Assembly (NCBI GenBank): GCA_017440045.1
Contig: JAFSIA010000035.1
Coordinates: 1-54,410, forward strand
Direction: 5' to 3'
DNA length: 54,410 bases
Origin: Lachnospiraceae bacterium
Lineage (GTDB): Bacteria > Bacillota > Clostridia > Lachnospirales > Lachnospiraceae
A program made the position numbers and the translations under genes. This document shows positions 16,614-25,194 of the stretch, piece by piece. A model generated the notes under the pieces. That model was not told the origin of the DNA and made no database searches. It was given only the letters and a program-made list of their open reading frames with translations. Within the stretch, counting starts at the first letter, position 1. Every line of letters starts with the position of its first letter.

Positions 16614-18183
16614 AACCCTTACAAAGCTTCAGCTTATGAATTTGTATGGCATTAATGTATACCGCTATTCGAAGGATAAAAATGCAAAGAAAAAATCCAG
16701 ATTTATGGCACTTCTGTATGTTGCTGTTGGTTTTATGCTTTGCACATATATTGGGGGAACTGTTTATGGGTATGCATATATGGGGATGTCAGATATTATA
16801 CCAACATATCTTATTATGCTGTGTAGTGTGTTTGCATTGTTCTTTTCAATTTTTAAGGCAGGGGGAGTTATCTTTCAAAAGAATTCATATGAAATATTAT
16901 GCTCATTACCATTGTCTCAGACTGCTATAGTTATAAGTAGATTTCTTAGGATGTATGTAGAAAATTTGATTATATCCTGTCTCATTATGATAGTAGGTGG
17001 AGCTGTTTATGGTGTACTGGAAACACCGGATATATCCTTTTATTTAATAGGATTTCTTGTGGTTTTATTTGTACCACTTGTACCAATTACTATAGCAACG
17101 CTTATAGGAGCATTGATTACAGCAATATCTTCAAGGATGAGACATAAGGGTATCGTCAGTGCTGGCCTATCTGTTGGCTTATTTTTGTTAATTATTCTCG
17201 GAACTGCTGATATGTCACAGATGGAAGGAAGTATAAGTGAGGATATGATATATAGCCTCCTTGAGACTGTGCGCCAAGTGATTGAAGGCATATACCCACC
17301 GGCTGTATGGATGGGAGATGCTATGATTAATGGAGATTATTTTACATGTATCTTATGTGTTGTGGTAGAACTGGTATTATATGTGATTGTAATATTGTTT
17401 GTTTCTGCAAATTTCCGTTGGATTAACAGAGGCTTACACAGCACTATTGCCAGACACGATTATCAGATGGAAAGTCTTAAAAAGAATTCTGTTTTGAAAG
17501 CGTTGTATAAAAAAGAGATGAAAAGATTCTTTTCCTCTGGGGTTTATGTTACAAACTCTATTATGGGTCCCGTTATGTCATTAGTGCTATCAGTGACTAT
17601 GCTAGTCATTGGAATAGATACGTTACAGGAAAAACTTGGAATTCCTATTGATATAAAGGGATTTGTTCCATTTGTACTGGCGGGGATTTTATGTATTATG
17701 GTGCCAAGCTGTGTATCTATATCTATGGAAGGAAAAGAATGGTGGATAGTAAAGAGCTTGCCAATAAAAACCAAAGATATAATAGATAGTAAAATATTAC
17801 TTAGTTTCAGCGTGATTCTTCCATTTTTGATGGTATCTGAGGTACTTTTAACCATAGCTCTTAGACCAAGTTTGATGGAGCTTGTGTGGCAGCTTGCAAT
17901 ACCTACGATTATGGTTTTATTTACATGTGTATTTGGTGTAACAGTCAATTTGAAATTTCCGTTATTTACTTGGGAAAATGAAGTGTCTGTTGTTAAGCAG
18001 AGCACGTCAGCTTTTATCGGGGGTATAGGTGGATTTGTAATAGTGTTCATATGTGTAATACCGGTGATTCTGGCTCCGACAGAATATTCTGATATTATAA
18101 AAGCTGCAATATGCGCTGTTTTCGTTGGAATTACTGCATTTTTATATAAAAAGAATATATCAGTTAGTATGACTGATTTGTAA
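16597..18183 (+). CDS. ABC-2-type exporter permease, large
   Basis: A 528-residue membrane protein with about twelve hydrophobic segments, roughly six in each half, separated by a hydrophilic stretch near 285-320 (RHDYQMESLKKNSVLKALYKK, given in part). It lies behind and overlaps the ATPase gene. The true start is ATG 16597, eight bases after GGAGGT, not the longer reading frame. Two-half permeases of this size are common in Firmicute ABC-2 exporters of unknown substrate. It ends without an obvious terminator, and a new promoter follows at 18224. Confidence 0.85.
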   Translation: MLKQIKTLTKLQLMNLYGINVYRYSKDKNAKKKSRFMALLYVAVGFMLCTYIGGTVYGYAYMGMSDIIPTYLIMLCSVFALFFSIFKAGGVIFQKNSYEILCSLPLSQTAIVISRFLRMYVENLIISCLIMIVGGAVYGVLETPDISFYLIGFLVVLFVPLVPITIATLIGALITAISSRMRHKGIVSAGLSVGLFLLIILGTADMSQMEGSISEDMIYSLLETVRQVIEGIYPPAVWMGDAMINGDYFTCILCVVVELVLYVIVILFVSANFRWINRGLHSTIARHDYQMESLKKNSVLKALYKKEMKRFFSSGVYVTNSIMGPVMSLVLSVTMLVIGIDTLQEKLGIPIDIKGFVPFVLAGILCIMVPSCVSISMEGKEWWIVKSLPIKTKDIIDSKILLSFSVILPFLMVSEVLLTIALRPSLMELVWQLAIPTIMVLFTCVFGVTVNLKFPLFTWENEVSVVKQSTSAFIGGIGGFVIVFICVIPVILAPTEYSDIIKAAICAVFVGITAFLYKKNISVSMTDL

Positions 18184-18223
18184 ATATATGTAGAAAAATC
18201 TGACAGAAAATAAAGTATGATAT

Positions 18224-18252
18224 TTTACATACTGATTTGGCTGTGCTAAAAT
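18224..18252 (+). promoter_or_regulatory. Promoter of DUF3267 gene
   Basis: TTTACA (18224-18229), 17-base spacer, TAAAAT (18247-18252), 58 bases before the start codon. Confidence 0.65.
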
Positions 18253-18310
18253 ATATATGAATTTTACACTCCAAAATGGAGATAGAGAGTGAATTTGTAA
18301 GGGGAGAATT

Positions 18311-18949
18311 ATGAAAGAAAAGAAGTCAAAAGAGCGTAAGTTGAGCAAAGGGGAATTAAAAAGAAAAGAAGAGTTTGAAAAACTTACAGAAAGGCTAGTT
18401 TCAGAAGGATATAAGCCAAATCATATTACGATGAGTGTGTTGGCTGGTAATGTGTTTGCTATTGTTGCAGCACTGCCTTTTATAGTACCTTTATTTGTAT
18501 TGTATTTTGGAATGGGACATGAATTGTTATTAGATGATGGGATTTTATTAATTTCTTTTGTGCTATTTTTTATATCCATTGTGATTCATGAACTTATTCA
18601 TGGAATTACATGGGCTTTCTTTGTGGAAAATGGTTGGAAAACAATCTCTTTCGGATTTATTGCAGAATACTTAACTCCATATTGCAGTTGCAATCAACCT
18701 ATGAAAAAGAAGCAAATTATCATTGGAGCTCTAATGCCTACAATCATTCTTGGATTCTTACCAGGTGTGATTGCTGTGTTTAGTGATTCATCTATCTTAT
18801 TTTTATTGGCAGTGTTAATGATTATAGGTGGCGGTGGCGATTTGTTAATTATATTTAAATTATTGCGATATAAAAGTTCTTCTAAGGACGTGCTGTTTAT
18901 TGACCATCCATATGAGCTTGGGACAGCGGTATTTGAAAAAGAAAGTTAA
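18311..18949 (+). CDS. DUF3267 membrane protein, putative zinc protease fold
   Basis: A 212-residue protein with a charged N-terminus (KEKKSKERKLSKGELKRKEE) and about five hydrophobic segments. The motif VIHELIHGITW (His93 and His97) is the HExxH-like zinc signature of DUF3267, and the flanking IVIHE segment lies at a membrane edge. The family is often described as putative intramembrane zincins, but activity is not established and a third ligand is not obvious. GGGGAGAATT precedes ATG 18311. Confidence 0.8.
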   Translation: MKEKKSKERKLSKGELKRKEEFEKLTERLVSEGYKPNHITMSVLAGNVFAIVAALPFIVPLFVLYFGMGHELLLDDGILLISFVLFFISIVIHELIHGITWAFFVENGWKTISFGFIAEYLTPYCSCNQPMKKKQIIIGALMPTIILGFLPGVIAVFSDSSILFLLAVLMIIGGGGDLLIIFKLLRYKSSSKDVLFIDHPYELGTAVFEKES

Positions 18950-19014
18950 AGTACTTAATTACCAGTAGCAAGTATTTAGAGGTGTGATTATAGAGAGATA
19001 AATGGGGGCTACAT

Positions 19015-19691
19015 ATGAAGAATAATTCAAAAAAAGAATTCAATCTATATGCCTGTTTTCCTTAATTGCAGTTGGAGTTATGTTTGTGCTGTGGAAAGCT
19101 GGATTTTTTATAACAGATCGTTCGGCTGTGATAGGAATAGAGGATATGACTTGGCAAGGAAAGACATATTCAACTATTAGTGGAGAATATACAGAAGGAA
19201 GAACTATAGCGAAGAGTGAAGATGGTAGATGGGATATAAATGAAGTAGAGGAGGACCCGTCTCATAATTTTGTAGTTGTGCGTTCTTTTTTAGACCAACA
19301 GCTTTATGTTGCAGATCAGTATGTCATTCCTACAAGCGGCAAAGTGACAAGTGTTTGTTGGGCTGATAACTATATATGTGATCAAGAATTTTTAGCTGCA
19401 CTTTCAGAAATAGATGAACAAAAAGTTACTTCATTTAAATATGTAACAGAAGGAATTTATGCGATTACAGAAAATCAGCAAATGAAAGAAGTGTATTTTG
19501 CATATGAAAATTGTCCTGTGGCAACAAATTATAAGGGATATATGGGGAAGGTGAATGGTCAATGGGTGATAACAACATATATTTCACCTGATCAAAGGAG
19601 AGCAGATGGTTCACCAAAGAAACATTCAGTAAGTTGTTATTTTATCCCAGTCGAATATTCAAGTATATTGGAGAAATATTTTGTTAAGTAA
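19015..19691 (+). CDS. Membrane-anchored protein of unknown function with an A7 frameshift
   Basis: A good ribosome site (ATGGGGGC) precedes ATG 19015, but that frame ends after 16 codons. The long frame open from 19026 to 19691 lacks a start of its own with a ribosome site. The two frames join by a -1 shift in a run of seven A (19029-19035) to give MKNNSKK followed by RIQSICLFSLIAVGVMF, a typical N-terminal membrane anchor; the remaining 200 residues are extracytoplasmic and unrecognised. ATG 19080 falls inside the hydrophobic segment. This may be a decayed gene, a slippage site that switches the gene on and off, or programmed frameshifting. Confidence 0.6.
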
Positions 19692-19707
19692 CTTTGATTA
19701 AAATAGC

Positions 19708-19736
19708 TTGAAAATATTGTCAAAATCGAGTATAAT
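19708..19736 (+). promoter_or_regulatory. Promoter of PilZ gene
   Basis: TTGAAA (19708-19713), 17-base spacer, TATAAT (19731-19736), 56 bases before ATG 19793. Confidence 0.75.
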
Positions 19737-19792
19737 CTAAGTAAGTAACGACACGTGCAGAGAAATTATACTCGAAAGGTATTTGTGAGGTT

Positions 19793-20401
19793 ATGAAGCT
19801 TAACCAGTTGACTAATGAAAGCGAAATCCAACTTGAGTTTTCGGTTGGAAAGGAAAAATTATATGTAGAGGCAGAGATTGCACAGGTTTCAAAGAGTGGT
19901 CTTGTGCTTTATCCGGTTATTGTTGACGGGAAGAGTTTGTCTTTTAAAAACAATAGCAATGTTGTTAATTTGATATATATACAGCAGGATGGAAAGCCGC
20001 TTATTTGGAAGAATATAGCTATTAGTAACGCGCTCTTAAATGGAAAGCCATATGTTCTTGTTAGGTCGCTAGAGGATTCTAGAGAGTATAATAGAAGACA
20101 TAATTACAGACTTCCACTTGATATAAAAGGAAGTATCCTAGGATATGGAGATATTATTATCCATGATATTTCAAATGGTGGTATTGCTTTCTATATGGAC
20201 AAGATGGGCAAGGGCTTTTCTATTGGACAGAAGGTTAATTTGGGTTTCTCTGCTAGAAATAACAACTATACTATCTCGGCTACAGTGGCTCGTATTGTAG
20301 AGTCAGAGCATAGGGTGTTATATGGATGTACGATGATGTCGACACCGCTTATTGACCAGTTTATTACTGAAGAACAGAGAATAAGAATCAAAGGATTTTA
20401 A
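19793..20401 (+). CDS. PilZ-domain cyclic-di-GMP receptor
   Basis: A 202-residue soluble protein. The N-terminal half (1-95) resembles the YcgR N-terminal (PilZN) fold; the C-terminal half is a PilZ domain with the c-di-GMP-binding motifs NRRHNYR (RxxxR, about 100-107) and DISNGGIAF (DxSxxG). YcgR-like proteins slow flagella or act on secretion when c-di-GMP is high. No flagellar gene is adjacent. It has its own promoter and terminator, so it is monocistronic. Confidence 0.88.
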   Translation: MKLNQLTNESEIQLEFSVGKEKLYVEAEIAQVSKSGLVLYPVIVDGKSLSFKNNSNVVNLIYIQQDGKPLIWKNIAISNALLNGKPYVLVRSLEDSREYNRRHNYRLPLDIKGSILGYGDIIIHDISNGGIAFYMDKMGKGFSIGQKVNLGFSARNNNYTISATVARIVESEHRVLYGCTMMSTPLIDQFITEEQRIRIKGF

Positions 20402-20417
20402 GAACAGCAAAATATAT

Positions 20418-20454
20418 GGACTGATGCATTTTTATGTATCAGTCCTCTTTTTGT
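20418..20454. terminator. Bidirectional terminator between PilZ and VanZ-like genes
   Basis: Arms GGACTGATGCA / TGTATCAGTCC with a six-base loop, followed by TCTTTTTG on the top strand. It overlaps the last codons of the convergent VanZ-like gene, so it probably serves the PilZ transcript mainly. Confidence 0.75.
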
Positions 20455-20959
20455 CTTTTTTTATATAAAATAGATAGAACATTAATGATGTAAATAATAT
20501 ACCTGCCAAAGCGCCGGAACTGTCAATAAGGACATCTTTTATTGCGGGAGCTCTGTCAGAGACGAAGTTTTGATGTACTTCATCTGTTATGGCATAAAAT
20601 GCAGAAAAAACAAAGGATATTATGCCGGATTTTAGAAGGTTATGCTTATTATTATTTGAGAAAGAAGCATCATTTTTTGAGTAAATTCTAGTAAGAATGG
20701 TCAACAGGGAAAGCAAGCCGAGGATAGCAAATTCTGTAAAATGAGCACCCTTTCTTATAATATAGTGAAAGGTGTCGAGAATTTCTATCTGTGTCTCGGG
20801 ACTAAATTCTTCAAAGTCGCTATATATAATAGAAACAATAAAATCAGTCAGTCCACCGCTCATATTTCCTGAAGTATCACCGGACTGAGCGGAAAATATA
20901 AAAATTACAATCATCCATATTATTGTTAGAGTAAAAAAGATTTTATTTAAAATTTTCAT
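20432..20959 (-). CDS. VanZ-like family membrane protein
   Basis: A 175-residue membrane protein with an N-terminal segment, three further hydrophobic segments and VanZ-family motifs: FSAQSG near residue 22, KGAHFTEF (about 86-93), DEVHQNFV and RAPAIKDVLIDSSGALAG. VanZ-like proteins in Clostridia are widespread and mostly uncharacterised; low-level teicoplanin resistance is known for VanZ itself. The start at 20959 is chosen because GGAG lies six bases before it; the ATG 12 bases upstream overlaps that site. It is convergent with the PilZ gene. Confidence 0.85.
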   Translation of the reverse strand: MKILNKIFFTLTIIWMIVIFIFSAQSGDTSGNMSGGLTDFIVSIIYSDFEEFSPETQIEILDTFHYIIRKGAHFTEFAILGLLSLLTILTRIYSKNDASFSNNNKHNLLKSGIISFVFSAFYAITDEVHQNFVSDRAPAIKDVLIDSSGALAGILFTSLMFYLFYIKKDKKRTDT

Positions 20960-20987
20960 AGTATTCTCCATATATTTTTCTTACGTC

Positions 20988-21016
20988 AGTATAATATTAT
21001 TTTAATTAAATGTCTA
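20988..21016 (-). promoter_or_regulatory. Promoter of VanZ-like gene
   Basis: On the minus strand TAGACA (21016-21011), 17-base spacer, TATACT (20993-20988). Its -35 box lies back to back with that of the divergent promoter, in the near-palindrome TGTCTATAGACT. Confidence 0.6.
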
Positions 21017-21045
21017 TAGACTGAAACTTCAAAATGTAGTATATT
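21017..21045 (+). promoter_or_regulatory. Promoter of aminotransferase gene
   Basis: TAGACT (21017-21022), 17-base spacer, TATATT (21040-21045), 54 bases before ATG 21099. It abuts the divergent promoter for the VanZ-like gene. Confidence 0.5.
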
Positions 21046-21098
21046 TATATAGACTTTAGTACTTTAAGAGAGAAAAGAAGAAAGGCTAGGTAGTAATA

Positions 21099-22289
21099 AT
21101 GATAGCAGAAAAAATGGTTGGACTTGTTAATAATAACTCGGCAATCCGTATGATGTTTGAGGAGGGCAAGAAGCTTGCAGCTCAGTACGGAGCAGAGAAT
21201 GTGTACGATTTTAGCTTGGGTAATCCTAATGTTCCGGCACCGGCAGGACTTAATAAGGCTATTAAGGAGATTCTTGACGAGGAAGAGTCTACATTTGTTC
21301 ATGGATATATGAGTAACTCCGGATATGAGGATGTTAGACAAATTGTGGCTGAATCTTTAAATAGAAGATTTGATACTGCATTTTCTAAGGATAATATTAT
21401 AATGACTGTAGGTGCAGCAGGAGGTCTTAATGTCATTTTAAAGACACTTATAAATCCTGGTGATGAAGTAATCGCTTTTGCACCATACTTCTTAGAGTAC
21501 CGTTCTTATGTAAATAATTATGATGGAGTTTTGGTGGAAGTGTCACCTAATACTGAAACATTTATGCCAAATCTCGATGAATTTGCTACTAAAATCACAA
21601 GAAAAACAAAGGCAGTCATCATTAATAATCCAAATAATCCTACAGGTGTTGTTTATTCAGAGGATATTATAAAGAAGCTCGCAAAGATTATGGAAGACAA
21701 GCAAAATGAGTTTGGCACTGAAATTTATCTTATATCTGATGAGCCATATAGAGAGCTGGCTTATGATGGAGTTGAGGTTCCATATCTTACAAAGTACTAT
21801 GCAAACACTGTTGTAGGTTATTCTTATAGTAAGTCGCTTTCTCTTCCGGGAGAGAGAATAGGATATCTTGTTATTCCATCTGAAATGCCGGATTATAAGA
21901 ATGTTTTTGCGGCGGCAGGTATTGCTAATAGAATTCTTGGTTTCGTTAACGCACCATCTCTTATGCAGAGAGCAGTGGCAAAGGTTATTGACGAGAAGAC
22001 GGATATAGAGTATTACAATAGAAATAGAGAGCTTTTATATGGCAGTCTTACAAGCTACGGATTTGAGTGTATCAAGCCTGAAGGAGCATTTTATCTTTTT
22101 GTTAAGTCTCCAGTGGCTAATGAGAAAGAGTTTTGCAATAAGGCAAAGGAGTTCAATATCCTTATTGTTCCAGGTAGTTCGTTTGCCTGTCCGGGATATG
22201 TGAGAATAGCATATTGTGTGGCTTATGAAACAATAGAAAGATCTCTTGCAAGCTTTGAAAAGCTCGCCAAGGAGTTTAATCTTAAATAA
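21099..22289 (+). CDS. PLP-dependent class I/II aminotransferase (aspartate aminotransferase-like)
   Basis: A 396-residue fold-type I enzyme. It shows FSLGNPNVP near residue 28, NNPNNPTGVVYS (about 178), SDEPYREL and the PLP Schiff-base lysine in YSKSLSLPGERIGY (Lys245). These are the landmarks of family I gamma aminotransferases that act on aspartate, alanine or aromatic amino acids; the substrate cannot be fixed from sequence. It is followed after 54 bases by a second aminotransferase gene of the HisC type. Confidence 0.88.
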   Translation: MIAEKMVGLVNNNSAIRMMFEEGKKLAAQYGAENVYDFSLGNPNVPAPAGLNKAIKEILDEEESTFVHGYMSNSGYEDVRQIVAESLNRRFDTAFSKDNIIMTVGAAGGLNVILKTLINPGDEVIAFAPYFLEYRSYVNNYDGVLVEVSPNTETFMPNLDEFATKITRKTKAVIINNPNNPTGVVYSEDIIKKLAKIMEDKQNEFGTEIYLISDEPYRELAYDGVEVPYLTKYYANTVVGYSYSKSLSLPGERIGYLVIPSEMPDYKNVFAAAGIANRILGFVNAPSLMQRAVAKVIDEKTDIEYYNRNRELLYGSLTSYGFECIKPEGAFYLFVKSPVANEKEFCNKAKEFNILIVPGSSFACPGYVRIAYCVAYETIERSLASFEKLAKEFNLK

Positions 22290-22343
22290 GTAGTTATATG
22301 TGCCGGCGATTGTAAAAGTAGTCCGGCCGGTTTGGAGGAAATC

Positions 22344-23405
22344 ATGGGAGCATGGGAAAAGAATATCAGAAAGGTAGTGCCATATGTGGCTGGCGAGCAG
22401 CCTAAGAAGCCTAATATGGTTAAATTAAACACAAACGAGTGTCCATATCCACCAGCACCTGCAGTAGAAGCGGTTATAAAGAATATGGATACGGATGAAT
22501 TTAGATTATATCCAGACCAGACAGTAGGTCCTTTAGTTAGGGCGTTGGCTGAATTTTATGGTGTATCAGATGATATGGTTTTTGTGGGAGTTGGCTCAGA
22601 TGACGTAATTGCTAATGCGTTTCTTACATTTTTTAACTCTGATAAGCCAATCTTGTTTCCTAATATTACATACTCATTCTACCCTGTTTGGGCAGATTTG
22701 TATCGCATACCATATGAGACGCCAGCGGTTGATTCAGAGTTTAGAATAAACCCATCTGATTATTATAAGGAAAATGGAGGAATTATCTTCCCGAATCCAA
22801 ATGCGCCAACATCTATATGCGAGCCGCTGTCATTCGTTGAGGATATTATGGAGCATAACAAGGATTCAGTGGTAATCGTTGATGAGGCTTACATTGATTT
22901 TGGTGGTAAATCAGCAATATCGCTTATTGACAAGTATGAAAATATGTTGGTAGTGCAGACATTTTCCAAGTCACGTTCAATGGCTGGTATGAGAATAGGA
23001 TTTGCCATTGGAAATAAGAAGCTTATAAAGGCTATGCAGGATGTAAAATATTCTATAAATTCCTACACTATGAATATGCCTTCTATACAGGCAGGTGTGG
23101 AAGCCGTAAAGGATAAGGAATATTTCGAGAAGACAACAGCAAAGATTGTTGCGACAAGAGAAGCATCAAAAAAACGACTTACAGAGCTTGGGTTCACTTA
23201 CCCTGATTCGAAGGCAAACTTCATATTTGCAACACATAAAGATTATGATATGACAGATATGTTTAAGTATTTAAGAGAAAAGGATGTCTATGTACGTCAC
23301 TGGGACAACCCGCTTATAAAAGATTATCTTAGAATAACTGTGGGAACAGATGCAGAGATGGATAGATTGTTCCAGGTTATAGAAGAATACATGAGTATCA
23401 ATTAA
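22344..23405 (+). CDS. hisC: Histidinol-phosphate aminotransferase-like enzyme
   Basis: A 353-residue class II aminotransferase. Features: KLNTNECPYPP near the start, a YPDQ motif, GSDDVI, FPNPNAPTS, VDEAYIDFGG and the PLP lysine in FSKSRSMAGMRIGF (Lys209). These match HisC. No other histidine genes are adjacent, so it may act on histidinol phosphate or on aromatic amino acids, as isolated HisC paralogues do. ATG 22344 follows GGAGG at six-base spacing; an upstream TTG overlaps that site. Confidence 0.82.
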   Translation: MGAWEKNIRKVVPYVAGEQPKKPNMVKLNTNECPYPPAPAVEAVIKNMDTDEFRLYPDQTVGPLVRALAEFYGVSDDMVFVGVGSDDVIANAFLTFFNSDKPILFPNITYSFYPVWADLYRIPYETPAVDSEFRINPSDYYKENGGIIFPNPNAPTSICEPLSFVEDIMEHNKDSVVIVDEAYIDFGGKSAISLIDKYENMLVVQTFSKSRSMAGMRIGFAIGNKKLIKAMQDVKYSINSYTMNMPSIQAGVEAVKDKEYFEKTTAKIVATREASKKRLTELGFTYPDSKANFIFATHKDYDMTDMFKYLREKDVYVRHWDNPLIKDYLRITVGTDAEMDRLFQVIEEYMSIN

Positions 23406-23443
23406 ATAAAAGTATAATAGACATATTTTTTTGGAGGATTAAA

Positions 23444-24364
23444 ATGACTTTATCTATATTGGTTATAGTAGGTGGCTTTTTAATGGCACTTGCTGACAGT
23501 GTTCCTGGTGTTTCTGGTGGAACAGTTGCTTTTATAATAGGATTTTATGATGATTTTATAGGTTCCTTAAATAACATTGTATCAAGGGATAAAGAAAAGA
23601 GAAAAAAGGCAATCATCTTTCTTGTAAAGCTTATGAGTGGTTGGATAGTGGGTATGGCATCCGCTGCACTTGTTATTACAGCAGTATTTGAGGAAAATAT
23701 ATATGAGATTAGCTCCCTTTTCCTTGGCTTTGTAATATTTGCTATTCCGCTTATTGTGGCAGAAGAGAAAAATGCATTTAAGGGTAAGTATTATAATGTT
23801 ATATGGGTATTATTGGGAGCGGCACTTGTAGTAGGTCTTACATATTTTTCTAAAGGAACAGCTAGTTCTAGTCTTGTTTGGGGAGAATTTGGTTTTGCTT
23901 CGGGCGTCTTGTTGTTTTTTGCTGCTATGTTTGCTATATCGGCAATGGTGCTCCCAGGTATTTCTGGCTCAACAATACTTCTTGTATTTGGATTTTATCA
24001 GCCTGTGATGGATGCAATTAGAGGAATACTTCACTTTGATTTCGCATATTTTGTAGGACTTTGTATATTTGGATTTGGAGTTTTGGCAGGTATTTTTTCT
24101 ACTGTTAAAGGTCTTAAGATTGTCCTTGAAAAGTTCCGTTCAGCTACGATGTATGGTATTATTGGTATGATGCTAGGTTCTCTGTATGCAATTGTTATGG
24201 GACCATCAAACCTTAAGGATAATCCAAAGCCAGCTATGACATTTGATACATTTAATGTGGTATTCTTTATTATTGGCGGAATTGTAATATTGGGACTTCA
24301 AGTTCTTAAAGTTGTATTGGCGAAGAGAGAAGCAAAGATGGAAACTAAAAATGAAGCTAACTAG
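23444..24364 (+). CDS. DUF368 (PopT-type) polyprenyl-phosphate transporter
   Basis: A 306-residue membrane protein with eight or more hydrophobic segments and the two DUF368 signatures DSVPGVSGGTVAF (about 18-30) and VLPGISGSTILLV in the second half. DUF368 proteins (PopT) are known to recycle undecaprenyl phosphate across the membrane for cell-wall synthesis. GGAGG precedes ATG 23444. It lies 38 bases upstream of the Mrr-type gene and probably shares a transcript with it. Confidence 0.88.
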   Translation: MTLSILVIVGGFLMALADSVPGVSGGTVAFIIGFYDDFIGSLNNIVSRDKEKRKKAIIFLVKLMSGWIVGMASAALVITAVFEENIYEISSLFLGFVIFAIPLIVAEEKNAFKGKYYNVIWVLLGAALVVGLTYFSKGTASSSLVWGEFGFASGVLLFFAAMFAISAMVLPGISGSTILLVFGFYQPVMDAIRGILHFDFAYFVGLCIFGFGVLAGIFSTVKGLKIVLEKFRSATMYGIIGMMLGSLYAIVMGPSNLKDNPKPAMTFDTFNVVFFIIGGIVILGLQVLKVVLAKREAKMETKNEAN

Positions 24365-24402
24365 ATTTCTGAATTATTAAAGATATAATGTGGAGAGTAT
24401 GA

Positions 24403-24930
24403 ATGGAAGAAATCAGAAAGACAATATCTTCGTTTCTAAGTAATATTGAATTATCTACAGTGCTTATAATATTAGGTGTTTTGATTATACTTCTTTCCTT
24501 TTGCAGGTGGATACTCATAAAAATGAAGATGACACCGAAGAATGCAGATAGAACTCTAGAGCAGATTGATAATATGACAGGTGCTCAGTTTGAGGAATTT
24601 GTAGCAGCAGTTCTTGAAGGGAATGGATATGAAATTCTAGAAATGACAAAGACAACTGGAGATTTTGGTGCAGATATTATTGCTCATAGAAATGAGGAAA
24701 ACTTTGCAATTCAGTGTAAAAGATACGCTAAACCCGTGGGGGTTAAAGCAGTGCAGGAAGCTATATCAGCAATGAAACATTATAATTGCGACAGGTGTTT
24801 AGTTGTGACAAACAGCCGTTTTACGAAACAGGCAATGGAGCTTGCTAACGATAATGAAGTGGTTGGATTGTGGGATAGAAATTTCTTGGTTTATATGAGA
24901 GATAGAGCAGAAAAGCAAAGTAAAGAATAA
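24403..24930 (+). CDS. Membrane-anchored Mrr-type restriction endonuclease-like protein
   Basis: A 175-residue protein. One transmembrane segment (about 18-38) is followed by an Mrr_cat domain: MTGAQFEEFVAAVL, then GDFGADII and FAIQCKRY, which give the PD-(D/E)xK-type catalytic pattern D...QxK, and CLVVTNSRFT. Such membrane-tethered Mrr proteins are common in Firmicutes and their target is unknown; they may cut modified or invading DNA at the membrane. No methylase or specificity gene is adjacent. Confidence 0.85.
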   Translation: MEEIRKTISSFLSNIELSTVLIILGVLIILLSFCRWILIKMKMTPKNADRTLEQIDNMTGAQFEEFVAAVLEGNGYEILEMTKTTGDFGADIIAHRNEENFAIQCKRYAKPVGVKAVQEAISAMKHYNCDRCLVVTNSRFTKQAMELANDNEVVGLWDRNFLVYMRDRAEKQSKE

Positions 24931-24999
24931 ATTAATATGAGAGTTTAAGGACTTACAAAGCATTAGTGTGGTTTGTAAAAATAAGGCGAATAGTATTTG

Positions 25000-25028
25000 T
25001 TGACGCTCTAAAATGTACAAGCTATAGT
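25000..25028 (+). promoter_or_regulatory. Promoter for a short transcript upstream of fic
   Basis: TTGACG (25000-25005), 17-base spacer, TATAGT (25023-25028). The only reading frame it clearly serves is the 21-codon ORF starting 44 bases downstream. Confidence 0.6.
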
Positions 25029-25071
25029 TGAGATATAAGAAAGAGTAGCAAGTATTTTGGGAGCGATAAGA

Positions 25072-25137
25072 ATGTTTTATTTTATTATAATGTATATATA
25101 TATTTGGGCACAGATAAACATATATAAAAAGTACTGA
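25072..25137 (+). CDS. Possible 21-residue hydrophobic peptide
   Basis: ATG 25072 is preceded by GGGAG at eight-base spacing and by a good promoter at 25000. The 21-residue product is rich in Ile, Tyr, Phe and Met, with one Trp, and ends in Lys-Lys-Tyr, a pattern like small single-pass membrane peptides such as type I toxins. It is very short, and AT-rich DNA often yields such frames by chance. No antisense RNA promoter was identified. A CIRCE-like sequence lies 33 bases beyond the stop codon. Confidence is low and rests on the promoter and ribosome-site spacing. Confidence 0.35.
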   Translation: MFYFIIMYIYIWAQINIYKKY

Positions 25138-25169
25138 TTAAGGACAAAGAATAATTATTCGATAAAGAA

Positions 25170-25194
25170 TTAGCACTCACCTATTGTGCCCTAA
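25170..25194. promoter_or_regulatory. Degenerate CIRCE-like sequence
   Basis: TTAGCAC, nine bases, GTGCCCTAA. Compared with the canonical site at 26757 it has the same left arm and the first bases of the spacer (14 identical bases, ATTAGCACTCACCT), then a four-base loss and two inserted C in the right arm. No obvious promoter partners it. It probably no longer binds HrcA well, and lies 1.59 kb from the intact site on the other side of fic. Confidence 0.5.

Noticed and set aside
22290-22343. GC-rich inverted segments GCCGGC/GCCGG before hisC as an operator
   Set aside because: Arms are short and uneven and sit within 50 bases of spacer; no convincing operator.
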